Shown in pieces: positions 16,625 to 27,378 of a stretch of 64,000 bases of DNA. The notes under the pieces are model-generated. The model saw only the letters and a program-made list of their open reading frames with translations, was not told the origin of the DNA and did not search any database. Within the stretch, counting starts at the first letter, position 1. The number at the start of each line of letters is the position of its first letter. The stretch is from UKL13-2 sp036394575 (lineage in GTDB: Bacteria > Pseudomonadota > Gammaproteobacteria > Burkholderiales > Usitatibacteraceae), in assembly GCA_036394575.1 (NCBI GenBank), contig DASWEY010000005.1:36595-100594 (forward strand), in the 5' to 3' direction. The position numbers were made by a program, and so were the translations under genes.

Positions 16625-17743
16625 TCAATAACCGGCGGCCGCCGGCGTGCGACTGCGATGGTTTGCTTCGGCGTAAGCGTCGGTGATGATCACGGCGATG
16701 CGCAACGGCGTGCGATCCTCGGCGACGATCGGCGTGACATAAAACCGCGCCGGAATGCGCTGCCCGGTGCGGGTGATGGCGAACATCTCGATGGTGGTCG
16801 GCCGGTCGTCGCGGAACAGCTTGTCGATAAAGGCGCGGATATTGGCCTGCCGCTCGGGTGGGAATAGCAACTCGCCCAGATTGCGGCCGCAGGCTTCATC
16901 GGCGCCATACCCCAGCACATGCGAGGCCGCCGCATTCCAGCTCACCACTGCAAAATTGGCGTCGCATTCGATCACCGGCAGCAGGGTGCGCTCAACATGG
17001 CTGGACAGGATCGCGGCGCTGCTGCTCGCCTGCAACTGGGCGCGCTTGACCATTTCGGTGCGATATTTCAGCGCGTCGTTTTCCTGGCCCAGCTGGCTGT
17101 TGGAGTTGCCCAGGCTGGCCAGCAGGGCCTTGTAGCGCAGTTCAACGATCAGGCGTGCGGTCACCGTACGATGATGCCTGAGACCAAAGAAAATCACGGT
17201 AAAGGTGAAGAACAGGGCCATGATGCCCGGCAGCCACTGGATACCGTCCTGAACGAAGAAGATGTAGATGACCGAGGGCAGCGCCGCCGGAACCGATAGC
17301 GCCGGGTGCGCCCATTTCACGGGCGCGAACGGCGTTACCGAGCCGCCGACGAAGCCGACGATCACCATGATCGTGAACAGTTCGCGATAGATATTGTCGG
17401 ATGAAAACAGCACCGTGCCGAGCAGGCCCCACTGCACGCCGGCCAGAAAATTGCCGGCCACGATCAGCTTCGCCCAGATCTCGCCGTCTTTCACCGGCTG
17501 CGGCTGCCGGAAGTAGAACCAGACCGTGCCGCCGCGCATGAACAATATCAGGATCGAGAATGCAAACCAGTACAATCCGCGGCCGATGTCGCCGGTCTGC
17601 GCCAGCAACGCCAGCGTGATGACCGCGCCCACAAAGGAGAACATGACCGCAGCCGGCGCGGCGTCGTACAGCTCCTCGACTTGCCGGGCAAGAAGGCGTT
17701 TGGGATCGACCCCACTCATCGGCTGCTGAAAATCAGTTTCCAT
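16625..17743 (-). CDS. Membrane protein with C-terminal PAS domain, no output domain
   Basis: 372 aa. About six hydrophobic segments between residues 30 and 185 (for example AAVMFSFVGAVITLALLA and LFTIMVIVGFVGGSVTPFAPV) form a membrane sensor region. A short coiled linker and a PAS domain follow (about 240-365: VIECDANFAVVSWNAAA ... HVLGYGADEACGRNLGELLFP ... RIPARFYVTPI). The protein ends right after PAS, without a kinase, GGDEF or methyl-accepting region, so it may signal through a partner. Nothing next to it suggests which. Confidence 0.75.
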   Translation of the reverse strand: METDFQQPMSGVDPKRLLARQVEELYDAAPAAVMFSFVGAVITLALLAQTGDIGRGLYWFAFSILILFMRGGTVWFYFRQPQPVKDGEIWAKLIVAGNFLAGVQWGLLGTVLFSSDNIYRELFTIMVIVGFVGGSVTPFAPVKWAHPALSVPAALPSVIYIFFVQDGIQWLPGIMALFFTFTVIFFGLRHHRTVTARLIVELRYKALLASLGNSNSQLGQENDALKYRTEMVKRAQLQASSSAAILSSHVERTLLPVIECDANFAVVSWNAAASHVLGYGADEACGRNLGELLFPPERQANIRAFIDKLFRDDRPTTIEMFAITRTGQRIPARFYVTPIVAEDRTPLRIAVIITDAYAEANHRSRTPAAAGY

Positions 17744-17963
17744 GATGTGCGCCCATTCCGGACTCGTCGACAGATGTCACGGCCGGAATTGATATTTATT
17801 TTATATTTATTGCTGCCGCCCCGCCCTTACAGCTTGATGAGCGGTCCCGGGAACAATCGAAACGTGAAACCCGCATGCCTCCCGGCACATTGCTTCGGTT
17901 TTAGACAGGACCGCTGCATTATGGGCAAGCGTGCGGTGCATTACAATCAGGGAATCACCTAGG

Positions 17964-17991
17964 GATCGGCGCGGACAGCGCCGCGCCGATC
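17964..17991. repeat. 11-bp inverted repeat
   Basis: GATCGGCGCGG (17964-17974) pairs with CCGCGCCGATC (17981-17991) over a 6-nt loop. No T-tract follows on either strand. Confidence 0.6.
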
Positions 17992-18061
17992 GGACATCAT
18001 GGGACGACAGCGAGCACCGTCGCGCACCCGGATGCGTTTGGCCGCACTCCCCGAAACAAGA

Positions 18062-18106
18062 TTTAACAATTGGGCCGGGCTTTTAGCCGCGCCTTCAATT
18101 GTTAAA
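18062..18106. terminator. AT-rich inverted repeat beyond the dienelactone hydrolase stop
   Basis: TTTAACAATTG (18062-18072) pairs exactly with CAATTGTTAAA (18096-18106), with a GC-rich 23-nt interior, starting 3 nt beyond the stop. It may end transcription or be a binding site; it is not a textbook terminator. Confidence 0.4.
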
Positions 18107-18109
18107 GAA

Positions 18110-18967
18110 TCAGGCCACGCCATACTTGATAAACCAGCCCATCAGGCGCTTCCAGCCGTCATTGGCTTCACCGGGACGATAACTGGGCCGATAGTCGGCG
18201 TGAAAGCCATGCGGCATGTCGGCATAGACCACGATTTCCGAGACACTGCCGGCGGCTTTCAGGGCATCGCGCATTTTTTCCACAGTGTCTGCAGGAATGC
18301 CGGTATCGGCACCGCCGTAAAGGCCCAGCACCGGCACCTTCAGCGTGGCGGCAATATCGATGGGATGCGTGGGCGTCATCTCGGTGGCCGGGCGCACCAG
18401 GCCGCCGTACCACGCGACCGCCGCCTTGAGTCTTGGATTGTGCGCCGCGTACATCCAGGTGATGCGTCCGCCCCAGCAGAAACCGGTGACGCCCATCTTG
18501 TCGGCATTGCCGCCATTTTTTGCAGCCCATGCGGCAGTCGCATCGAGGTCGGACATCACCTGCGCATCCGGCACCTTGTTGACCACCGCGAAGATTTCAT
18601 TGATTTCCTTCAGTTTGGAGACGTCACCCTGGCGCGCATACAGCTCCGGCGCAATCGCCAGATAACCCTCCTTGGCGAAGCGCCGGCAGACATCCTTGAT
18701 GTGCTCATGCACGCCGAAAATTTCCTGCACCACCAGCACGGTCGGCAGGTTCCTGCCGCCGGCGGGCATCGCGCGATAGGCCGGCATTTCACCATCAGCC
18801 ACGTTGATTTTCACCTCCCCCGCTGTCAGGCCCTTGCTGTCGGTGGTAATGGTCTGGGCGCTCACCGGAACGACGGCAGCCGCAAAGCCGCCGGCCAGGG
18901 CGGTCATAACGAACTCCCGGCGCGAATATTCACTCTTGGGTGCGAATGGATCAATATCGGGATGCAT
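18110..18967 (-). CDS. Dienelactone hydrolase family protein, Tat leader
   Basis: 285 aa. Tat-like leader SRREFVMTALAGGFAAAVVP at residues 15-34, then the dienelactone hydrolase fold: VVQEIFGVHEHIKD, nucleophile Cys164 in GFCWGGR, GLYGGADTGIP with the Asp, and MPHGFH with the His. The Cys nucleophile is the mark of this branch of alpha/beta hydrolases. Many relatives carry such a leader and act on unknown esters or lactones. Divergent from the NlpC/P60 lipoprotein gene 87 bp away. Confidence 0.88.
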   Translation of the reverse strand: MHPDIDPFAPKSEYSRREFVMTALAGGFAAAVVPVSAQTITTDSKGLTAGEVKINVADGEMPAYRAMPAGGRNLPTVLVVQEIFGVHEHIKDVCRRFAKEGYLAIAPELYARQGDVSKLKEINEIFAVVNKVPDAQVMSDLDATAAWAAKNGGNADKMGVTGFCWGGRITWMYAAHNPRLKAAVAWYGGLVRPATEMTPTHPIDIAATLKVPVLGLYGGADTGIPADTVEKMRDALKAAGSVSEIVVYADMPHGFHADYRPSYRPGEANDGWKRLMGWFIKYGVA

Positions 18968-19054
18968 GGAATTTCCTCCGTATGGCAGGGCTGGACGCAG
19001 GCGTTTCGCTCGGGCAATATCAGGTGCATGGTGGTTCGCAGGTATGATGAATCG

Positions 19055-19693
19055 ATGAAATTCGCGCTGCTTATTCTACTCATATCCTGGGTGGCGATTG
19101 TGGGATCGGGCTGTTCATCGCCGCGCGTGCTGCCCGCTGTGCCGGTCGAACGCCAGGCGCCGAGTACGCCGGTCGAGCGCGCCGCGCCCGCGGCCACCGC
19201 GCGCGCGCCGGATGTCGCCGCCGGGCACCTGCCGGAAACGGCGCCAGCGCCGTCCGATACCCAAGTCAGCGAGCTGCTGATGTACGCGCTGTCGATGATC
19301 GGGGTGAAATACAAATACGGCGGCAGCAGCATGGAAACCGGCTTCGATTGTTCCGGCTTTGTGCGCCATGTATACGCCACGGCCGCCGCCATCGACCTGC
19401 CGCGCAATGCCCGGGACATGAGCAAGGTGGGCAGCGAGGTGCGGCTGGCGGATCTGGCGCCGGGCGACCTGGTGTTCTACAACACGCAGGGACAGCGCTA
19501 TTCCCATGTCGGCATTTACCTCGGCGACAGCCGCTTCGTACACGCGCCCTCGGCGCGCAAATCGGTCGAGATTGTTGATATGAAAATAAGCTACTGGAAG
19601 CGCCGCTTCGATGGCGCACGGCGCCTGCTTGCCGAAAATCCCGCCGCGTCCGGCGGCGGCGATGGACGGCAAACGGTTCCATCCGCTCATTGA
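19055..19693 (+). CDS. NlpC/P60 (C40) peptidoglycan endopeptidase lipoprotein
   Basis: 212 aa from ATG 19055, chosen because it begins a clean lipoprotein signal (lipobox VGSGC, Cys20). A Pro/Ala-rich linker (24-68) precedes the NlpC/P60 domain with GVKYKYGGSS, catalytic Cys99 in FDCSGFV, His151 in SHVGIY and the third polar residue near FVHAPS (His163). It should cut cell-wall peptide cross-bridges from the inner face of the outer membrane, like Spr/MepS. An open frame extends far upstream but has no gene-like content there. Confidence 0.9.
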   Translation: MKFALLILLISWVAIVGSGCSSPRVLPAVPVERQAPSTPVERAAPAATARAPDVAAGHLPETAPAPSDTQVSELLMYALSMIGVKYKYGGSSMETGFDCSGFVRHVYATAAAIDLPRNARDMSKVGSEVRLADLAPGDLVFYNTQGQRYSHVGIYLGDSRFVHAPSARKSVEIVDMKISYWKRRFDGARRLLAENPAASGGGDGRQTVPSAH

Positions 19694-19700
19694 AATGCAA

Positions 19701-19729
19701 AATGCCGCGCCCTTGCGGGTCGCGGCATT
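19701..19729. terminator. Hairpin between convergent genes
   Basis: AATGCCGCG (19701-19709) pairs with CGCGGCATT (19721-19729) between the stops of the NlpC/P60 and dksA genes. The trailing T-run is weak, so efficiency is uncertain. Confidence 0.5.
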
Positions 19730-19754
19730 CTTGCGCGGCGATGGTGCGGGAAAC

Positions 19755-20477
19755 TTATTCGCCGTACATTTTCTGCTTGAGTTCGCGGCGCTCCTGCGCC
19801 TCGATCGTCAGGGTGGCGGTGGGGCGCGCCAGCAGGCGCGGGATGCCGATCGGCTCGCCGGTTTCCTCACAGTAGCCGTAGTCGCCGGAATCGATGTGCA
19901 GCAGCGCGCTCTCGACTTTTTTCAGCAGCTTGCGTTCGCGATCGCGCGCGCGCAATTCCAGGGCATGCTCTTCTTCCAGGGTGGCGCGGTCGGCGGGGTC
20001 CGGCGCCACGGCAAGTTCGCGAAGATGTTCGGTGGTGGCGCCGGCGTTTTCACGCAATTGCGCCTGCAGCTCCATCAGTCGCTGGCGGAAAAAAGCCAAC
20101 TGGCCCTTGGACATGTACTCCGATTTTGGCTGCTTGAGCAGTTCGGCCTCGCTCATCACCGCGCCATGCGGCAGCTTGACGGCGGCCTTGACGACGATGG
20201 GTTCGGTTTTGACAGGGGCTTTGGGTACGATCTTCAGTTCTGCTTTGGGGCTGGTGGCTTTGGTCACGGTTTTGGGGGCAGTTTTGGGCGCGGCCTTGGG
20301 GGTCGCTTTGGGGATGGCTTTCAGATTGGCTTTCGGGGTGGCTTTGGGAGTGGCTTTCGGCGCAGTCTTGCTCACGGACGCAAGCTTGCCCTTGGCGCTT
20401 TTCGCACCGGTTTTTGCGGCTGTTTTCGCGCCCGATTTAGCCGATGTTTTAGCTTTTTTTGCGGTGGCCAACGTCAT
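19755..20477 (-). CDS. dksA: DksA/TraR-family RNA polymerase-binding protein with H1-like N-terminal tail
   Basis: 240 aa from the ATG at 20477, preceded by AGGAG. The last 130 residues are DksA: the coiled coil with acidic tip region (FFRQRLMELQAQLRE ... PDPADRATLEEE) and the zinc-finger remnant SGDYGYCEETGEPIGIPRLLARPTATLTIEAQ in halves, with one Cys left of four, as in many beta- and alphaproteobacterial DksA proteins. The first 110 residues are a Lys/Ala/Pro repeat (TPKATPKANLKAIPKA type) like histone H1-like proteins. DksA works with ppGpp at the polymerase secondary channel; the tail may bind DNA or RNA. Confidence 0.9.
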   Translation of the reverse strand: MTLATAKKAKTSAKSGAKTAAKTGAKSAKGKLASVSKTAPKATPKATPKANLKAIPKATPKAAPKTAPKTVTKATSPKAELKIVPKAPVKTEPIVVKAAVKLPHGAVMSEAELLKQPKSEYMSKGQLAFFRQRLMELQAQLRENAGATTEHLRELAVAPDPADRATLEEEHALELRARDRERKLLKKVESALLHIDSGDYGYCEETGEPIGIPRLLARPTATLTIEAQERRELKQKMYGE

Positions 20478-20650
20478 TCTCCTGAAGCATGCATCTAAAA
20501 ACTGCGAGGGAATCGCTGTGTTGTCTGCAACACCCGGATTTTGGAAACGCGTAAGTGTACTTAAACCATTTTTCAAACACAACGCAATTATTATTTACTC
20601 GAACTATGCTTGCGGCACCTTAAATACGCTCATTCTAAAAAAATTGTAGA

Positions 20651-20712
20651 TCCAGCATTGGCGCGGCTTTCAGGACAAAAATGCCTCAAAACGCGCGCCG
20701 ATGCTGGAGTTT
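20651..20712. repeat. Palindromic intergenic repeat, copy c
   Basis: Begins TCCAGCATTGGCGCGG and ends CGCGCCGATGCTGGAGTTT, core ACAAAAATGCC. It lies 36 bp beyond the stop of the GAF gene, between it and the dksA promoter. Confidence 0.85.
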
Positions 20713-20747
20713 GTCTATATTTCCATCGCTGCATCATCCCTTCCGCC

Positions 20748-21452
20748 TCAGGGCAGCAAGGCCGGCGTCACCAAGGCCATGGCCACCACGGTGGCCGCCC
20801 GGTCGGCGTTGAAAAAGGCCTTGGGCGCCGCCTCGGCATCGATGATGCCGATGGTCTTGCCGGCTTCGTCGAACAGGGGCACGCAGATTTCCGATTGCAC
20901 CGCGTCGTCGCAGACATAAAAACCGCCGCCCTCGGCGGTGTAGGCGGCGACATCGTCGATCACCTTGGCATGACCGCTGAGGCCCACGCTGCTATTGGTA
21001 CTGCCGGCCGCAAATTGCGCGGTCAGTGGAAATTCCGCGCGGCTCGGACGTCCGCGATAGGCCAACTTGGCCAGAACAGCGTCGGCAAAACCATTGCGGC
21101 GCGCCTGGTAAATGCCCACCCAGTCGGCGCCCAGCAACTGGGTGCCATGCTCAACCAATTGATTCAGCAGCAATAACTTGCGTTTATTGGCCTCGTTGCG
21201 TCCGCCCAGGATCGCCGTCAGGTCGTAGAGCGTGGGCGCCAGTTCCTCGATCAGCGAACAACTGCCATCCTCGGACAGCATCGGCACGCGATAGGTGTAG
21301 AGCGTATTGTCGTCGAAACCGGGCGGCAGGTCGCCCAGCGCCTCGATAAAGGCGCGAATGGCTTTTTCAATCACCGGCACCTGATCGAGCAGATCGTCGA
21401 GCTCGGCGCGGATCAGGTATTGCTGGATGCGTTCGGTGGCGTTGACGGGCAT
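20748..21452 (-). CDS. GAF-domain protein
   Basis: 234 aa, no membrane segment. The C-terminal half has a GAF fold (ADWVGIYQARR ... LAYRGRPSRAEFPLT ... GFYVCDDAVQSEICVPLFDEAGKTIGIIDAE in parts), like the small free-standing GAF proteins of the methionine-sulfoxide reductase (fRMsr) group, though I cannot assign the three catalytic Cys. The N-terminal 80 residues are helical and unassigned. Downstream of the PLP enzyme by 26 bp and so probably the last gene of the alaS-side operon. Confidence 0.75.
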   Translation of the reverse strand: MPVNATERIQQYLIRAELDDLLDQVPVIEKAIRAFIEALGDLPPGFDDNTLYTYRVPMLSEDGSCSLIEELAPTLYDLTAILGGRNEANKRKLLLLNQLVEHGTQLLGADWVGIYQARRNGFADAVLAKLAYRGRPSRAEFPLTAQFAAGSTNSSVGLSGHAKVIDDVAAYTAEGGGFYVCDDAVQSEICVPLFDEAGKTIGIIDAEAAPKAFFNADRAATVVAMALVTPALLP

Positions 21453-21478
21453 TGCGGTGTCCTGGGTTGAATCAACTC

Positions 21479-22642
21479 TTATAGTTGGGCACGCTGCAAG
21501 GCGCTTTCAAGGTCGGCGATCAAATCGCCGGCGTCTTCAATCCCCACGGAGAGGCGCAACAAATCGTCCGGTGCCGGTGTGCCGGCGCCTTCCACGCTGG
21601 CGCGATGCTCGATCAGGCTCTCCACCCCGCCCAGGGAGGTGGCCCGTTTCCACAGTTGCACATTGGCGGCCGTGGCGATCGCCGCGGCTTCACCGGCCCC
21701 GTTTTTACCTTTGACGCGAATCGACATCATGCCGCCGAAACCGCCGTGCATTTGCCTGGCGGCGATGGCATGCCCGGCGAACGACTTGAGGCCCGGATAC
21801 ATGACTTCACTCACCAAGGGATGGCGTTCAAAGTGTTCGGCGATGCGCTGTGCCGAGATGCAGGCAGTGCGCACGCGCGGATACAGGGTGCGCATGCCGC
21901 GCGTCAGCAGCCAAGCTTCGAAAGGACCGAGCACGCCGCCGATTTGCGCGCGGATGCTGCGAATTCGCTGCCAGGTCGGCGAATCCTCACGCACCGTCAG
22001 GGTGCCGGCGATCACATCCGAATGGCCGTTGAGATATTTGGTGGCCGCATGCATGACGATATCGGCACCGAGTTTCAATGGCTGGCTCAGTACCGGTGTG
22101 CCGACGGTGGAATCGACCGCCACCAGGGCGCCCGCCTGATGCGCGATTTCGCAGGTGGCGGCGATATCGGTGATGGTCCACAGCGGATTGGCGGGCGTTT
22201 CGATCCACACCATTTTCGTTTTGCCGGGCTTGATCGCGGTCTTCACCGCTGCGGGCGAATCCATGTCGATGAACTCGATCTGCAGGCCCCACTGCGTCGC
22301 AAAATTTTTCAGCCAGTTGCGCAGCGACCAGTACATCACCTTCGGCGCCAGTACATGATCGCCCGGCGCCAGCGCCTGGAACACCGCCGTAGCCGCCGCC
22401 ATGCCGGAGGCAAACAGCAGTGTCTGGTGACCGCCTTCCAGCGCGGTCAGCACCGCTTCGGCCTGATCGAAGGTCGGGTTCTGGTCGCGCGCATACACGC
22501 GGCCCGAACGATACTGGTTATCGGCATCACGCAAATAGGTGGTGGCGGTGTGTATCGGCGGCGAGATCGCCTTGGTGGCTTCGTCCACCCAGCCCAGCGC
22601 CTGCGCCGCAATGCTTTCCGGTTTCATGTTTTTGGCATCCAT
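21479..22642 (-). CDS. Cys/Met-metabolism PLP-dependent enzyme (cystathionine beta-lyase/gamma-synthase family)
   Basis: 387 aa. Aminotransferase class I/V-like fold with LFASGMAAATAVFQAL, the VDSTVGTPVLSQPLKLGAD segment and the PLP lysine in HAATKYLNGHSD. Its ATG overlaps the NUDIX stop by one base (TGATG). The family includes cystathionine gamma-synthase, beta-lyase and homocysteine-forming enzymes; sequence alone does not decide which. The start MDAKNMKPES and the IGGVLGPFEAWLLTRGMRTL motif fit beta-lyase/gamma-lyase types. Confidence 0.88.
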   Translation of the reverse strand: MDAKNMKPESIAAQALGWVDEATKAISPPIHTATTYLRDADNQYRSGRVYARDQNPTFDQAEAVLTALEGGHQTLLFASGMAAATAVFQALAPGDHVLAPKVMYWSLRNWLKNFATQWGLQIEFIDMDSPAAVKTAIKPGKTKMVWIETPANPLWTITDIAATCEIAHQAGALVAVDSTVGTPVLSQPLKLGADIVMHAATKYLNGHSDVIAGTLTVREDSPTWQRIRSIRAQIGGVLGPFEAWLLTRGMRTLYPRVRTACISAQRIAEHFERHPLVSEVMYPGLKSFAGHAIAARQMHGGFGGMMSIRVKGKNGAGEAAAIATAANVQLWKRATSLGGVESLIEHRASVEGAGTPAPDDLLRLSVGIEDAGDLIADLESALQRAQL

Positions 22643-23196
22643 CAGCTTTCCTGTCTGGGCACGTTGGGCACAATCGGCGGCCGTTCGATAAAGGTAACTT
22701 CAAGCCCCCGCGCACGCATCCAGTCGGCCACCGCAAAACCGGTGGCGCGCGGCCAGGGCCGCAACTCATGCGGCCGGTAGCGCCGGTAGTCGACAAGTTC
22801 CGGCGAGAGTTTGATGTCGCCGGTGGTGACGACGTGATAACACAGCATCACTTCGTTTTTTCGCTCGAAAATATAGTTGCCGATGATATGGGTTTCGATC
22901 ACATCGAGATTGGTTTCTTCCTTGACCTCGCGCGCCACGCCCTTCACCGGGTCTTCATTCTTTTCCAGATAGCCGGTGATCAGCGCGAAAGCCCCTTCGG
23001 GCCAGCCTGCACCACGCGCCAGGATGATCTCGCCCTTGTGTTCCACCAGCGCGCCGACGGCAGGCGTCGGGTTTTCGTAGTGGATGAATCCACAGGCGCC
23101 ATCCGGGCAGAGACGGCGCAGGATCATGCCGCCGTCCTCGGCGATTTCTCGGTCGATCAGGGGTGTTGCACAGCGCGGGCAGAAGGTGAAGCTCAC
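22642..23196 (-). CDS. NUDIX hydrolase with zinc ribbon
   Basis: 184 aa. An N-terminal CPRC ... C ... C ribbon (Cys6/9 and two more near 30-35), then a Nudix box GYLEKNEDPVKGVAREVKEE around residues 92-111 with the REVKEE core intact and the usual final Gly replaced by Asn. Similar zinc-ribbon Nudix proteins (NudC-like) act on NAD or capped RNA, but the SQPWPFP signature of NudC is not seen, so the substrate is open. Translationally coupled to the PLP enzyme and 19 bp downstream of alaS. Confidence 0.87.
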   Translation of the reverse strand: MSFTFCPRCATPLIDREIAEDGGMILRRLCPDGACGFIHYENPTPAVGALVEHKGEIILARGAGWPEGAFALITGYLEKNEDPVKGVAREVKEETNLDVIETHIIGNYIFERKNEVMLCYHVVTTGDIKLSPELVDYRRYRPHELRPWPRATGFAVADWMRARGLEVTFIERPPIVPNVPRQES

Positions 23197-23215
23197 GGGG
23201 CCTCGCGAGCGGCGC

Positions 23216-25825
<2,610 letters not shown>

Positions 25826-25990
25826 GGTTGCTTGTGGTCGCTTGCGGTTGTTATGGCGTTATGGGGTGCGAGGGGGATGCGAGGGTGCGGGTGCGCTCAA
25901 ACCCTTATTTTACCTTGGCAGGTGTCCCCCCGTCGCGGGGTAATTTGGCGCCGCAGCGCGCCGGCAAGGGCGATACCGTCGGACCGCGCT

Positions 25991-27319
25991 TCAAAGCGCC
26001 GGGAAACCCAGCAGTGCCGAAGCCCGCTGATATTTCTCCTGCAGCGCCGCTTCCGACGCAGCCGCCAGATTCAGGCAGGCGTAGCGGTGGCTGCGCAGCC
26101 ACTTCATCTCGCGCTTCAGTCCACCGCCGGTTTTTTTGAACAGGACCAGTTGCGAATCGGGGTCGAAATTCTTCAATGCCTGCAATTGCGCGGCGCCGGG
26201 AAAATGCGGCTGGGGCAGGCCGTCGAAGCGGCGATAGACATAGCTGGTGGCGAATTTGTCGGGGCGCATTTTCTTTTCGGCGTCGACCGGCTCACCGAGG
26301 GCGAGCTTGAGCGCAAGCTCGTGCAGGTTGATGCCATCGACCATTTCGTACAAAGTCGAAAGCTGCGCGGCCATGCGCGGGTTGACTTCGATGAGTTTGC
26401 AATCGCCCGAATGCGAACAGATTTTCAGCTCGACATTGAACAGGCCATGATCGATCTTCAGCGCCCGCACGACGCCCTCGGCCGCGGCGCGCACCTTGTA
26501 TTGCCAGTCGGCCGGCAGGCGGCTGGGATATTCGAAGCGCATGAAGGCATCGGTGCCGGGATACATGACGGCATCGACGATGCCGAGCAGCCTGATGTTG
26601 CCATTCTCGACGAAGCCGTCGACATTGACCTGGAAGCCGTCAATCAATTGCTCGGCCAGCATATAGTGGCCGTTGATATCGGTGATGCCGACGCGTTCGA
26701 CCACATCGTTGAACGGCCGCACCAGGCGTTTGATGATGTATTTTTCCCAGGGATGGAAGGTCAGATGATGGCGCAGATCATCGAAATCCTCGACACGGCG
26801 CGCCAGCACCGAGTAGGCGGCCTTGATCGGTTTGGCGAAGAACGGAAAGGGGATGCCGATTTCGCTGGCCGTGCGCACGGTGTACGGGAAGGAAAAAAAC
26901 GGCACGCTGGCCGCGGGCAGCTCGCGGGCAATGATGGTGCGGGCCAGTGCCTTGTGCTGCGCGTTCAGCACACCTTCCACCGAGGTTGTGGGCAGGCCCA
27001 GGCGCGTGGCCAGCAAGGCGGCCGACAGGGCGCCGAACTGCTCATGGCTGGAAACGACGCCGTCGAGCTTGATGTGGCGGTATTTGGCGACCAGTTTGTC
27101 GACGAAGCGGAAGATGTCGAACACCAGCAGATTGACATTGCTGGGAAAGCTGAACAGGTCGAAACCCTCGTAGAAAAAGCGATACTCGCCTACACCCGGC
27201 AGGGCGGCCTTGTTCAACTGGGCCTGATCCCAGTCCTGATCGAACAGAACGAGTATTTTTTTCAATGTCTCGGGGCGGTGAACGACATTATTTTGTACAG
27301 CATGTTTTGTTATACGCAC
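25991..27319 (-). CDS. ATP-grasp domain protein
   Basis: 442 aa. A pre-ATP-grasp Rossmann region (ILVLFDQDWDQAQLN, VSSHEQFGALSAALLATRLGLP) is followed by the ATP-grasp fold: PFFAKPIKAAYSVLARRV, EKYIIKRLVRPF, AEQLIDGFQVNVDGFV and the Mg-binding ELKICSHSGDCKLIEVNPRMAAQ. This resembles carbamoyl-phosphate/carboxylase-like ligases that join a carboxylate to an amine or thiol. No carrier or partner gene is next to it. It lies downstream of alaS's divergent flank, separated by 165 bp, and is transcribed alone. Confidence 0.85.
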   Translation of the reverse strand: MRITKHAVQNNVVHRPETLKKILVLFDQDWDQAQLNKAALPGVGEYRFFYEGFDLFSFPSNVNLLVFDIFRFVDKLVAKYRHIKLDGVVSSHEQFGALSAALLATRLGLPTTSVEGVLNAQHKALARTIIARELPAASVPFFSFPYTVRTASEIGIPFPFFAKPIKAAYSVLARRVEDFDDLRHHLTFHPWEKYIIKRLVRPFNDVVERVGITDINGHYMLAEQLIDGFQVNVDGFVENGNIRLLGIVDAVMYPGTDAFMRFEYPSRLPADWQYKVRAAAEGVVRALKIDHGLFNVELKICSHSGDCKLIEVNPRMAAQLSTLYEMVDGINLHELALKLALGEPVDAEKKMRPDKFATSYVYRRFDGLPQPHFPGAAQLQALKNFDPDSQLVLFKKTGGGLKREMKWLRSHRYACLNLAAASEAALQEKYQRASALLGFPAL

Positions 27320-27378
27320 TGCATGGGCTGGTGGATTCTAGCAGCATCGTGACGGAACACGCCGTCCGGCATGCCCGG

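Larger units (their letters stand above)
17744..18109. other. Non-coding spacer with two hairpins
   Basis: 366 bp between the PAS-protein start and the dienelactone-hydrolase stop. It holds an 11-bp perfect hairpin at 17964-17991 and a second at 18062-18106. No gene is evident; open frames here are short and lack start signals. Confidence 0.55.

Noticed and set aside
18062..18106. Inverted repeat as a member of the palindromic repeat family
   Set aside because: Its arms (TTTAACAATTG) share nothing with the CCAGCATTGG arms; listed separately.
17999..19054. Long upstream extension of the NlpC/P60 frame
   Set aside because: It is antisense to the dienelactone hydrolase; the lipoprotein signal begins at 19055.
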